A stretch of 64,000 bases of DNA from an uncultured Xanthomonas sp. (GCA_943912265.1 CALTTS010000019.1:1-64000); one strand, 5' to 3'. Counted from the stretch's first letter, positions 27,688 to 36,131 are shown. Numbers and translations: made by a program. Notes: generated from the sequence alone by a model not told the origin.

Positions 27688-27697
27688 TTACACCTCT

Positions 27698-29068
27698 ATG
27701 TTCCTGAACAAGAAGGTTCTTGCCGCTGCCATCGTGGGCAGCCTGTTCGCCGCCGGCAATGCGGCTGCAGTCGACATCACCGCCAAGAATGCCGTGCCGG
27801 TAGCTTATGCTTCCGAGCTGTCCATCCCCAGCGATGGCCTCGAAGTCAAGCCGGCAGCAGTCGTTGCTGACAACACGCTGCAGTTCCCGATCGGCTACGC
27901 GTCGTCCGATACGGTTTATGTGCGTGTCGAGCTGTCCAATGGTGCCGTGTTCGAAGATTCCGGCACGATTGTTGTCGGCGATATTGTTGCCTCGAAGGCG
28001 ACGGTCAGCGACATCAACGGTGTCGGCACGGGTGTCGTTACCTTCTCCGTGAAGGCTGATCCGTCTTTCGCGAAGGATGCTCTGGTCACCATCCCCGCGA
28101 CCCTGACCCTTGCCAACAAGGGTGACGTGAAGGTCACCGCCAAGGTGTTCGACTCCGCGTCGGCTGCGCGGAACGACATCGCCGCCAACCTGCTGGCGAC
28201 CCCGGCCTCCAATGCGACCTACCTGACCTTTGCCCCGGCGCTTACCTTTGGCTTTGACACCGGTAAGGCCATCACGGCCTATGCATCGGTTGATTCGGCT
28301 TACAAGGCATTTACGCCGGCAGCTGGTGTCACGGCAACAGCCGCAACGCTTGCCACTGACGTGGAATTGGCCGTGGATCAGGATGTGCTGAGTGCGGATA
28401 ACAAGCCGTTTGCCACGCTGGGTGACCTGATCTCGGACGCGAAGGTTTCGATCGCCGGTGATTTCACCTTGGCTGCCAAGGACGCGACCCTTGTTAAGTT
28501 TGCGGGTGTGGATGCGACCCTGAATTCGGCAAGCAGCGTGGCAACGTTCAAGCTGCCGGCTAGCGCATTGGCTGGTATTGCGTATACGGCTGATTTCGAG
28601 GTCGCGGTGAATACCGCCAAGAAGGCGACCATCGCCGCCAGCGATTACGTGGCGACGCTCAAGCCGACCGTTCTGGATGGTTACACCGCTCCGGCGCTGG
28701 ATGCCCTGCCGGTGGGTACCATCAAGCGCGAAGGCACCACCTTGCAGGCCCCGCTGGCGCAGATCGCGGGCGGTTCGTGGATTGCCCGTCTGGCGCTGAC
28801 CAACACCAGTGCTGCGGCACATGCCTACACCATCACCGTGCTTGATGTCGATGGCAAGGATGTTGCTTATGACTCCAGCCTGCTGAAGGGCAGCATCCCG
28901 GCCAATGGTGGCACGGTCATCGAGCTGAACGACCTGATCCAGACCGTCGGCGCCCGCGCCACCCTGGTGATCTCGGTTGATGGTTCGCCGAGCGTCATCA
29001 ACGGTGCGTACCAGATCGTCAATCCGGCCAGTGGCTCGATCAGCAACCACGTGCTGATCAAGGACTGA
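27698..29068 (+). CDS. exported Ala/Val/Thr-rich surface protein, candidate S-layer or major T2SS-exported protein
   Basis: 456 residues. Sec signal peptide MFLNKKVLAAAIVGSLFAAG with AXA cleavage at NAAAVD. I see no Cys and only one Trp. The mature chain is rich in Ala, Val, Thr, Asp and Lys in short beta-strand patterns, with no enzyme motif. The last 115 residues (after LPVGTIKREG) look like a separate beta domain (WIARLALTNTSAAAHAYTITVLD). Monocistronic: a strong promoter and a 195-base leader in front, a strong UUCG terminator behind, all marks of an abundant product. It sits directly after the T2SS operon and between GDP-heptose genes, so export by that system and glycosylation are attractive but unproven. 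I do not recognise a characterised homologue. Confidence 0.7.
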   Translation: MFLNKKVLAAAIVGSLFAAGNAAAVDITAKNAVPVAYASELSIPSDGLEVKPAAVVADNTLQFPIGYASSDTVYVRVELSNGAVFEDSGTIVVGDIVASKATVSDINGVGTGVVTFSVKADPSFAKDALVTIPATLTLANKGDVKVTAKVFDSASAARNDIAANLLATPASNATYLTFAPALTFGFDTGKAITAYASVDSAYKAFTPAAGVTATAATLATDVELAVDQDVLSADNKPFATLGDLISDAKVSIAGDFTLAAKDATLVKFAGVDATLNSASSVATFKLPASALAGIAYTADFEVAVNTAKKATIAASDYVATLKPTVLDGYTAPALDALPVGTIKREGTTLQAPLAQIAGGSWIARLALTNTSAAAHAYTITVLDVDGKDVAYDSSLLKGSIPANGGTVIELNDLIQTVGARATLVISVDGSPSVINGAYQIVNPASGSISNHVLIKD

Positions 29069-29104
29069 ACAGGCTTCTAGCTGATACAGGCTAGGTTGAT
29101 GTTG

Positions 29105-29135
29105 GAAAGGCCCGCTTCGGCGGGCCTTTCTTTTT
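29105..29135 (+). terminator. strong intrinsic terminator of the surface-protein gene
   Basis: Perfect 11-bp stem GAAAGGCCCGC / GCGGGCCTTTC (29105-29115, 29120-29130) with a TTCG tetraloop, followed by five T (29131-29135). Confidence 0.92.
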
Positions 29136-29245
29136 GGATCCGATGCCGTGTCTTGCTGCGCGGGCCTGCTTGCTGCAGGTCTGGTCACCTGCCGAGCCCG
29201 GATACGGGCAGAATATGCCCGGTCTACAGGATGATGCGAGGGCGC

Positions 29246-30385
29246 ATGGCTCACACAGCCCGGTGGTTTGATATGGCGCGCTTGTCCGGCAAGTCCGGGC
29301 AAGCTGCCCGCGTGTCCGGAGTGTCCGCGCCCGCGGTGGTGACGGCTGCGCGTCATCTGGAGGTGCTGGACGGCTTGCGCGGGGTGGCGGTGCTGGTGGT
29401 GCTGGCCTCGCACTTTTCCAGCGCGGGTTTGTTCCCGCGCCCGTTCCTGCATGGGGTGGGCAAGAGCGGGGTGTACCTGTTCTTCGTGCTGAGCGCGTAC
29501 CTGCTGACCCGCAATCTGTTGTCCAGGCCTGTCGGCGCATTGGCGCAGCCACGTACATGGCTGGACTATGCCCTGCGCCGGGTATTGCGCATCTGGCCGC
29601 TGTATCTGGTGGTGCTGGGCTTGAGCTGGCTGAGCTTCACCCACGGCCATGCGTGGCTGTATGCCATTGATACCCCGGCCTTGTGGCGGCACTTGAGCTT
29701 GCGCGAGGGGCAGAGCGTGCTGTGGAGCATCCCGGTGGAATTCACCTTCTACCTGTGCCTGCCGCTGGTGGTGCTGGCGCTGCGCGGCATGCAGCGGGCG
29801 TGCTGGCCTGTCTGGGCGGAAGTGGGCGTGTTCGTGCTGGCGTTGGCACTGTGCACGTGGAGGTGGCCGCCGTCGGCATCGCTTGAAAACGACGTGCATC
29901 TGGGCAGCTATCTGGTGGTGTTCCTGTGCGGTGCGTTCGCGGCACGGGTGGATGCGTGGCTGGCTGATGTGCGTGGTTCGGCGGCGTGGACACTGGCGGG
30001 CGTCGCCGCAGTGCTGCTCTGGTGCATCGCGGTGCCCGTGGTCTGGTGCCGCCTGCGGGGCATGCCGTTCGAAGCCACGGTCACGCGGGCATGGTTCCTG
30101 TTCTTCGGTGTGCTGTGGTCCGTGCTGCTGCTGTCATTGCTGCACGGCGGGGAGCGCCTGCGCCGGGTGTTCGCATGGCGCCCGCTGCGCTGGGTGGGGC
30201 GGGTCAGTTTCAGCCTGTACCTGTGGCATCTGCCGGTGCTGGGGGCGTTGCAACGTGCGGGCATCGTGCAGCACGTCCCGCTGCTGGCCCCGTGGGTCAC
30301 GCTGGCCGCCGCGCTGGGTGTGGCGGCGGTGTCGTACCACCTGTTCGAACGCCCGCAACGCAACGTGCGCATCCGCGGAGCGTGA
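29246..30385 (+). CDS. membrane acyltransferase, OafA/acyltransferase-3 family
   Basis: 379 residues. O-acyltransferase 3 family: LDGLRGVAVLVVLASH in TM1 with the catalytic-type His, FFVLSAYLLTRNLL near TM2, RRVLRIWPLY, and a final SFSLYLWHLPVL motif; about ten hydrophobic spans. Such proteins move acetyl or other acyl groups to sugars of LPS, capsule or glycolipids at the inner membrane. ATG 29246 has GAGG five bases upstream; ATG 29231 and 29273 are alternatives. It lies alone between the surface-protein terminator and gmhA. The acceptor is unknown; the surrounding glycan genes suggest O-antigen modification. Confidence 0.85.
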   Translation: MAHTARWFDMARLSGKSGQAARVSGVSAPAVVTAARHLEVLDGLRGVAVLVVLASHFSSAGLFPRPFLHGVGKSGVYLFFVLSAYLLTRNLLSRPVGALAQPRTWLDYALRRVLRIWPLYLVVLGLSWLSFTHGHAWLYAIDTPALWRHLSLREGQSVLWSIPVEFTFYLCLPLVVLALRGMQRACWPVWAEVGVFVLALALCTWRWPPSASLENDVHLGSYLVVFLCGAFAARVDAWLADVRGSAAWTLAGVAAVLLWCIAVPVVWCRLRGMPFEATVTRAWFLFFGVLWSVLLLSLLHGGERLRRVFAWRPLRWVGRVSFSLYLWHLPVLGALQRAGIVQHVPLLAPWVTLAAALGVAAVSYHLFERPQRNVRIRGA

Positions 30386-30551
30386 ACCCATCCGCCCGGG
30401 TGCCGGGGCTGTGGCCTGTGCATGGCCGCGCCGGCGCGAGGCGGGGAGGTCACCGGGGAGATCCGGGCGGGTTTGCTACCATGTGCGGCCTGCCTATTTC
30501 ATGGAGCGGCGCGGCCTTCAGTCCGGGGCCATCGCCGGCGGGAGTAATCAC

Positions 30552-31142
30552 ATGCTGGATGACGCAAATCGCGTGGCCGAGGTGGAATTCGGCAAGGCCC
30601 TGGCCAATTTCCGCAGGATGGAGGCCGATGCGGAACTGCGGCGAAGGCTGGGCCAGGCACTGGAATTGTGCGTGACGGCCTTGCGCGATGGCCGCAAGAT
30701 CATGTTCGCTGGCAACGGTGGCAGCGCGGCCGACGCCCAGCACTGGGCCGGCGAGCTGGTAAGCCGGTTCTACTATGATCGCCCGGGGCTGTCGGCCATC
30801 GCCCTGACCACTGACAGCTCCATCCTCACGGCGATCGGCAACGATTACGGCTACGACTACACGTTTGCGCGGCAGGTGGAGGCATTGGGGCAGGCTGGCG
30901 ACGTGCTGGTGGCCATCTCCACGTCCGGGCGCTCGCGCAACGTGCTGCGCGCGATGGAGGCTGCCGATGCGCGGGGTATTGCGGTGATCGGATTCACCGG
31001 CCAATCCGGCGGGGACATGGCGGCCCGCTGCGCGGTGTGTTTCCAGGTGCCGTCCGAGGAAACCCCGCGCATCCAGGAAGGCCACGAATTCCTCGGACAC
31101 CTGCTGTGCGGGTTGATCGAAAGCGAAATGTTCCCGCGTTGA
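30552..31142 (+). CDS. gmhA: sedoheptulose 7-phosphate isomerase (phosphoheptose isomerase)
   Basis: 196 residues. SIS-domain enzyme converting sedoheptulose 7-phosphate to D-glycero-D-manno-heptose 7-phosphate. Typical motifs: FAGNGGSAADAQHWAGELV, ALTTDSSILTAIGNDYGYD, ISTSGRSRNVL and the C-terminal IQEGHEFLGHLLCGLIE with zinc/active-site His and Glu. GGGAG precedes ATG 30552. Its stop overlaps the hddC start. First gene of a gmhA-hddC-gmhB operon. Confidence 0.94.
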   Translation: MLDDANRVAEVEFGKALANFRRMEADAELRRRLGQALELCVTALRDGRKIMFAGNGGSAADAQHWAGELVSRFYYDRPGLSAIALTTDSSILTAIGNDYGYDYTFARQVEALGQAGDVLVAISTSGRSRNVLRAMEAADARGIAVIGFTGQSGGDMAARCAVCFQVPSEETPRIQEGHEFLGHLLCGLIESEMFPR

Positions 31143-31852
31143 TGTCGGTTTCCGAGGTCATCGTGCTGGCGGGCGGCCTGGGCACGCGGTTGCGCGCAGT
31201 GGTGCCCGACCTGCCCAAGCCGCTGGCCCCGGTGGCCGGGCGGCCTTTCCTGGCCCATCTGCTGGATCAGCATGCCGCGCAAGGCGTGCGCAAGGTGATC
31301 CTGGCGGTGGGTTACCGTGCCGGGCTGGTGCGTGAAGCGATCGGCTCGCACTGGCAGGGCATGGACGTGGATTATTCCGAGGAAACCGAGCCGCTCGGTA
31401 CCGGAGGCGCGGTGGCGCTGGCCATGCGCAAGGTTGCCGGCGACGCATTCCACGTGGTCAATGGCGATACGTTCCTGCACTACCGTCTGGCCGGGCTGGA
31501 ACAGGCCACGCATGCCGCACGTTGCGCAATCGGCGTGGCGCTGGCCGGCGTCCCTGACGTGGGGCGTTACGGCGCCGTGCAACTGGATGCGGCGGGGCGC
31601 GTGGCGGCATTCCGCGAGAAGGACGGCGCCGGCGAGGGCCTGATCAATGCGGGCAGCTATTTCATCGCCGATCCGGACATTCTGGACAGGGGCGGGCAGG
31701 CGCGGTTCTCGTTCGAAACCGACGTGCTGCAGCCGGCGGCCGGACAAGGGCTGGTGGCAGGCTGGAGCGAAACGCGCGATTTCATCGACATCGGCGTGCC
31801 GGAAGATTATGTGCGGGCGCAGCATCAATTCCGGGAAGCGGACGCGTGCTGA
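31142..31852 (+). CDS. hddC: D-glycero-D-manno-heptose 1-phosphate guanylyltransferase
   Basis: 236 residues. Nucleotidyltransferase: LAGGLGTRLRAVVPDLPKPLAPV is the pyrophosphorylase signature, VVNGDTF the metal Asp, ETRDFIDIGVPEDY the C-terminal motif of the HddC group. It would make GDP-heptose from heptose 1-phosphate. HddC rather than RfbA/GlmU type is preferred because of the gmhA and gmhB neighbours. Start ATG 31142 overlaps the gmhA stop. Confidence 0.88.
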   Translation: MSVSEVIVLAGGLGTRLRAVVPDLPKPLAPVAGRPFLAHLLDQHAAQGVRKVILAVGYRAGLVREAIGSHWQGMDVDYSEETEPLGTGGAVALAMRKVAGDAFHVVNGDTFLHYRLAGLEQATHAARCAIGVALAGVPDVGRYGAVQLDAAGRVAAFREKDGAGEGLINAGSYFIADPDILDRGGQARFSFETDVLQPAAGQGLVAGWSETRDFIDIGVPEDYVRAQHQFREADAC

Positions 31853-32430
31853 CGCCGTGTGCGCCGATCATGTTCCGCCCGGCCGCCGCGGAATCGGCGT
31901 TGCGCGGACATGCTGCCTTGTTCCTCGACCGCGATGGCGTGGTCAATGTCGATCACGGCTATGTGCATACGCCCGAGAAAACCGAGTGGATTCCCGGAAT
32001 TTTCGGACTTGCCGCGCATGCCCGGTCGGCCGGGTTGCGCGTCATCGTGGTGACCAACCAGGCCGGCATCGCTCGCGGCTATTATTCGGAAGCGGATTTC
32101 ATCGCCTATTCCCACTGGATGCAAGGGCAGTTCGAAGCGCGTGGCAGCGGGCTGGATGCCGTCTATTACTGCCCGCACCATCCTGAAGGATGCATGGCCG
32201 GCTACGGCGGGACATGTCGGTGCCGCAAGCCCGCGCCGGGCATGCTGCTGGCCGCGGCCCGCGATTACGGCATCGCGTTGGCCGATTCCGTGCTGGTGGG
32301 CGACATGGTCACGGACATCCGCGCAGGAGAAAGTGCGGGAGTGGGCCTGGCATGTAGACTCGATCCTGCGTCGCCCACTTCGGCGTTCACTATTGCGGCA
32401 GAGTGGATCGATCGACATGCAACTGTCTGA
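31846..32430 (+). CDS. gmhB: D-glycero-D-manno-heptose 1,7-bisphosphate 7-phosphatase
   Basis: 194 residues. HAD phosphatase: nucleophile motif LFLDRDGVVNVD, TNQAGIARG, the zinc loop CPHH...CRCRKP and the acidic VLVGDMVTDI. Removes the 7-phosphate in GDP-heptose synthesis. GTG 31846 overlaps the hddC stop region and has a GGAAG site; ATG 31870 is an alternative eight codons later. Completes the GDP-heptose set with hddA at 15570. Confidence 0.92.
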   Translation: MLTPCAPIMFRPAAAESALRGHAALFLDRDGVVNVDHGYVHTPEKTEWIPGIFGLAAHARSAGLRVIVVTNQAGIARGYYSEADFIAYSHWMQGQFEARGSGLDAVYYCPHHPEGCMAGYGGTCRCRKPAPGMLLAAARDYGIALADSVLVGDMVTDIRAGESAGVGLACRLDPASPTSAFTIAAEWIDRHATV

Positions 32431-32502
32431 ATTACAGGCCGGAGATGGCGATATAGAGGCATCCGGCTTCATTGAAATGGATTTATGCAGAGTGAGCAGG
32501 TT

Positions 32503-33633
32503 ATGAAATTCGGTGAAGCGGCGAGTCGCGTGTTGGTGCCTTTTCTGGCAGTCAAGTTATTGTTGCTGCTGTCTTTCATCATGGTTATGGGTTTCGGGCT
32601 GCCTGCCAACGACGATGGGGAAATACCATTGCCCGTCCTGAGCGAGGTTGCGGGCAGTTGGTCGCATGTGGCGACGCAAGGCGATGGCCAGTGGTATCAG
32701 CGGATCGCCAATGAAGGCTACGAGAAGGTTCCGGCCAACGCCCCCGGCCAGCACAACTGGGCGTATTTCCCCGGATACCCACTGGTGCTTAAGTTGAGCG
32801 GGGGGCATCTGATGCCTGCGTTGCTGGCAAGTTCGCTGTTCGCTTTCCTCGGCTATGTTTTCCTGCGGATGCATGTGGCCAGATATTGCAGTGTTGCAAC
32901 AGCCGATGCCGCGGTGATGTTCCTAATGTTTTTCCCCTTTGGCAATTCACTCGGCACGTTGAGGCCAGAAGCGCTGATCTTCCTGTGCTGGTGCGCTGCA
33001 CTAGTGATGTGGTCGTCGGGGCGCAAGAATCTTGCCATCGCGATCAGCGCGTTTGCAGTGTTGTTGAAGCCCGAAGGCTTGGCGATCTTGGCGTACTTCT
33101 TCGTCGATGAGCTGCAGGCTATTCGTCGTGACGGATTCAGAGTCTCTCGTTGCGCGCGACTTGCGATCCCGTTATTGCCAGTGATTGGTTTTAGCCTCTA
33201 TATCCATGCTTTGACGGGTGATCCCCTGGCATGGGCAAAGGCGCAGGCGGCATGGGGGTCGCAGTTGTTCGTTCAGCCTTGGCAACAGACATTACAGTTG
33301 TTCGATACGCCGATGCTAGTCGGGCGCTGGGGATGGGATCTCACATTCATCAATGTCATTTGTTCATTGATGGGTGTGGTTCTGATTGTCGTAGCTGCAT
33401 TTAAACCGGTGCTGCGACCGGCAGCAGCGTTTGGTGCCGCCATCTTTTTCTTGTCGTTTCTGAATTTCGGTTATTGGCAGATGGGGCGACACTTGGCCAT
33501 CGCGCCAGCGATGACGCTTGGTTTCGTAGCCTTGCCCGAGCGTATCCGTAGCGGGTTGTTGATGTTCACGGCTGGCCTTGGAACACTTGTGGTTTATCTG
33601 TTCGCACAGGGATTGCCTTATGCCTTGGCCTGA
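32503..33633 (+). CDS. GT-C fold membrane glycosyltransferase, PIG-V/mannosyltransferase-like
   Basis: 376 residues, about nine membrane spans. The first periplasmic loop carries GDGQWYQRIANEGY and then AYFPGYPLV, the pattern of PIG-V type mannosyltransferases (WD..WY..IA..GY, FFPLYP), with the Asp as probable catalytic residue. Enzymes of this fold use polyprenyl-phosphate sugars. Candidates for its donor here are a polyprenyl-phospho-mannose or the arabinofuranose lipid expected from the neighbouring dprE set. ATG 32503 is preferred over ATG 32485 because of the spacing of the upstream GAGCAGG. GC is below the flanking average. Confidence 0.7.
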   Translation: MKFGEAASRVLVPFLAVKLLLLLSFIMVMGFGLPANDDGEIPLPVLSEVAGSWSHVATQGDGQWYQRIANEGYEKVPANAPGQHNWAYFPGYPLVLKLSGGHLMPALLASSLFAFLGYVFLRMHVARYCSVATADAAVMFLMFFPFGNSLGTLRPEALIFLCWCAALVMWSSGRKNLAIAISAFAVLLKPEGLAILAYFFVDELQAIRRDGFRVSRCARLAIPLLPVIGFSLYIHALTGDPLAWAKAQAAWGSQLFVQPWQQTLQLFDTPMLVGRWGWDLTFINVICSLMGVVLIVVAAFKPVLRPAAAFGAAIFFLSFLNFGYWQMGRHLAIAPAMTLGFVALPERIRSGLLMFTAGLGTLVVYLFAQGLPYALA

Positions 33634-33806
33634 GCTTTGTCCGGATCGGGTCCCGATATGATGGTGCCCGAGCGGTTTCTCCTTGCCGTGATATTGTTAA
33701 TTGAGCGTGGCCGGCGGCATGCGGATCGGGAATCGATTCATTTTGACCAATTCTCAGGGTCCTACCAGTCGAAACCAGCTAGAGTCCGTCAGCGGAGAGG
33801 ACGGGT
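33634..33806. other. low-GC intergenic scar before the IS remnant
   Basis: No gene seen. Composition is more AT-rich than the genome average. It probably contains the eroded left end of the IS3-type element, but I could not identify matching terminal inverted repeats. Confidence 0.4.
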
Positions 33807-34445
33807 ATGCGTAAGATTCGCTTCAGCACGGAGAACAGAGCAACGACTCCATCAAGCAGGCCGAAGCGGAAAGCAGTATCAGAACTCAGTTGGTAGCACA
33901 GTTTCAGCCCTGCCAGCCTCTATGCATGACACGTCAAGTACGACGGCATAGAGGTCGAGTAATAAGCCAAGCACCTGAAGGAAATTTAGCCCGAGAATGC
34001 CCAATTCAAGCGGTTGCTCGCTTGGACATTGAGACGCTAAAGGTGGGCTTCGGGGTAAAATCTGGCCTCATAATGCAAGCGCGAGGTGGTTCGTCGCATG
34101 CTCGATGCCACGGTAGTAAGTGAACGATGGGTTTTCCGCCTTGCGGAGCTGCCTCGCGATGCTTGCTGGCATTCGTCTGAGCAGGCTTTCGTCATGCAGG
34201 TGCTTTCGGCGCGAATCATTGAATTGGCGCAGGTGCATCGTAGGTTAGGTTATGGCGGTCTGTACGATCTTAGTCGTGCAACGGTGCCAATGTGGTATTT
34301 GCGCACAGACTTTGTCAGTGACATGCTGGCCAACGGTCACCGCCTCAGGCGCCTGACGATCGCCAACGACTTTATCCACTGGCGCGTCAATATCACTGTC
34401 GACTTTGAAATCAGCGGTGCGTATGTCGTGCGCGTGCTGTGGTAG
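33807..34445 (+). pseudogene. decayed IS3-family transposase (orfA plus orfB remnants)
   Basis: Mixed-frame fragments match IS3-family proteins. The orfA start MRKIRFSTE is at 33807. A second frame gives IKQAEAE, another gives KYDGIEVE followed by stops, AKHLKEI, ENAQFKRLLA and LDIETLK. An orfB fragment (34098-34445) has VSERWVFRLAEL, LSARIIELAQVHRRLGYGGLYDL, then jumps to TDFVSDMLANG..ITVDFEISGAYVVRVL. Frameshifts, several stops and a deletion of the middle of orfB are clear; only the first catalytic Asp of DDE is kept. Not functional. Confidence 0.8.
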
Positions 34446-35001
34446 GTTGTACGGCCATATGTCGTATGTGCCGATGATGAGTCAGATCCACCAGCCGCGC
34501 CTCATCGTATGGACGTAACAGTACGGTATCTGTGGACGCATCGAGCCTGTCCAGCTCGCTACCAACCACCGTACTCAAACCCGCCTACATGAGGTGCCCT
34601 TCAATTGGAATACACAAGGGATAAACCTGCCGAGAGCAGATTCCAAGCAGTGCTTCGGACAGATATCAGCTGTATCGCCAGTGCAAGACAGGGGGTTATA
34701 AGCGATAGACCGAGGGTGGCTAGAAAATTTTTCCGCTAATCAGTCTTGTCGAGATGGTAGAAGAAACTACGGTGGATGCATGTGGGCATGAAACCTTTCG
34801 TCTACATTGAGTGTGCGTCCGGATCCATGCGTGAAATCGAGAGCGGTTCGCAGCATGATTGCAGCGTCGTAGAGTATCCAAGCGGCCCGAAGAAGAAGAT
34901 CCATCCGCGAAGATGAGTGGCGTTGCGATGATGGCCAGCTTTCTGCTTGCAGGTATCGGCATGGCGGGATGTCATGGTTAGTCAGGGCAGATGACGGTGC
35001 A
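34446..35001. other. unassigned low-GC region
   Basis: 556 bases with no supported gene. GC is well below the flanks, in keeping with foreign or decaying DNA. A 22-codon frame at 34913-34981 reads like a lipoprotein signal peptide (AGIGMAGC) and stops two residues after the Cys; it may be a truncated relic. Short minus-strand frames here have no recognisable features. Confidence 0.5.
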
Positions 35002-35403
35002 TCACCTGAATACGAATCTGCGGTCGAGCTGGTATTTGATGACATAGCCGACGGCTAGGCCGACGACGGCACCGACATAACGCATGCTTTCCGAGCCGAA
35101 TGCCCATTGGAAGGCCAGCTCCGTGCCCCAGAAAATGACGGTGGTGATGCCGCCCATCGCCGTATACAGCACGAAGAGTTTCGCGTCGTGACTGGTACTG
35201 CGCGGGACATAGCGGAAGATCCAGCGCTTGTCGAGGACGTACTTGACGGCGAGGCCGATCAGCGTGCCGACGGCGATGGACAGGTAGATCTCATGACGGA
35301 ATCCGCCGGCCAGACGTGAAGTCAGCCATTGGGCAGCGATGTTGGCGGCGGTGGAGGTTGCCGCGAAGAAGACGTAGAGCGCAGCCAGCCGGGCACGGGT
35401 CAC
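35002..35403 (-). CDS. GtrA-family small membrane protein (arabinofuranosyl-lipid flippase-like)
   Basis: 133 residues, four predicted membrane helices, with the GtrA-family pattern IGLAVKYVLDKRWIF and GYVIKYQLDRRFVF repeated at the ends of helices 2 and 4. GtrA proteins move or help move polyprenyl-phosphate sugars. The GTG start at 35403 overlaps the stop of the DprE2-like gene (GTGA). The same set (gtrA homologue, dprE1, dprE2) is adjacent in mycobacteria (Rv3789-Rv3791), so a role with decaprenyl-phospho-arabinose type lipids is inferred. Confidence 0.85.
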   Translation of the reverse strand: MTRARLAALYVFFAATSTAANIAAQWLTSRLAGGFRHEIYLSIAVGTLIGLAVKYVLDKRWIFRYVPRSTSHDAKLFVLYTAMGGITTVIFWGTELAFQWAFGSESMRYVGAVVGLAVGYVIKYQLDRRFVFR

Positions 35404-36131
35404 AGCTTGATCCTGCGGAAGACGGATTCTGGAATGTGCTTGATGACCTGCATGATGCCCCACCAGAACCAGGGCAGATAGGCAACGGCCTTGCGCTTGT
35501 CGATGGCACGGATGATGCCGCGTGCCACCGCATCCGGTTTGGCCCACAACAGGCCCTTGCGGAAATCGGCGGTCATCGGCGTATCGACGAAACCGGGCTT
35601 GATGGTCAGCACGTTGACCCCGGCCGGGTGCAGGTGCTGGCCGAGGCCGCTGAGGTAGGCGCTGACGGCGGCCTTGGCGCTGCCGTACAGGAAATTGCTG
35701 GCGCGTCCGCGGTCGCCGGCCACCGAGGAGATCACGGCCAGCGTGGCATCCCGCTGCAGTTTCTGCGCGAACAGTGCGCACAGGGCGATGGTGGAGGTGC
35801 CGTTCGTGGCGAACTCGCGCAGGGACAGGTCCACCGATGCATTGCAGGCTGCCTGGTCGGGCAGCGTGCCATGGGCAACCAGCACCACGTCGATCCCGCC
35901 CAAGGCCTGCAGCGCCGCTTCGTACGTGGCCGCATGTGCGGAAGTGTCGTTGACGTCCATCTCATGCACGTGGACACCGTGTGCGCCTCGGATGATCAGA
36001 TCGTCTGCAATGTTCTGCAGCCGGTTGCGGTTGCGGCCGACCAGCATCAGGGCCGCGGCGCGTTGCGCGTAGCGTCGCGCGACGGCTTCTGCGATCGCGG
36101 AGGTGGCGCCGATGATCAGGATGCGTTGCAT
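35400..36131 (-). CDS. short-chain dehydrogenase, DprE2-like
   Basis: 243 residues. Classical SDR: cofactor motif IIGATSAIAEA, Ser in VISSVAGDRGRASN, YGSAK catalytic Tyr/Lys. The C-terminus (MQVIKHIPESVFRRIKL) closely resembles the end of mycobacterial DprE2 as I recall it. DprE2 reduces the 2-keto lipid intermediate to give polyprenyl-phospho-D-arabinofuranose. ATG 36131 lies 16 bases inside the DprE1-like gene, so the pair is coupled. Confidence 0.85.
   Translation of the reverse strand: MQRILIIGATSAIAEAVARRYAQRAAALMLVGRNRNRLQNIADDLIIRGAHGVHVHEMDVNDTSAHAATYEAALQALGGIDVVLVAHGTLPDQAACNASVDLSLREFATNGTSTIALCALFAQKLQRDATLAVISSVAGDRGRASNFLYGSAKAAVSAYLSGLGQHLHPAGVNVLTIKPGFVDTPMTADFRKGLLWAKPDAVARGIIRAIDKRKAVAYLPWFWWGIMQVIKHIPESVFRRIKL

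Larger units (their letters stand above)
27320..27697 (+). promoter_or_regulatory. promoter and long 5' leader of the surface-protein gene
   Basis: 378 bases without a gene between gspD and the exported-protein gene. It holds a strong promoter at 27467-27495 and a leader of about 195 bases. The leader contains a perfect 16-bp palindrome GTGCCGGCGCCGGCAC (27604-27619) and a 14-bp palindrome over the ribosome site (27673-27686). GC is lower around the promoter than in the flanks. Confidence 0.65.

Noticed and set aside
27569..29899. 776-codon minus-strand frame opposite the surface protein and acyltransferase
   Set aside because: Crosses two terminated plus-strand units; Arg/Gln/His-rich shadow composition.
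34720..35045. Short minus-strand frames in the low-GC scar
   Set aside because: No ribosome site, no motif, and they run into the 3' end of the gtrA gene.
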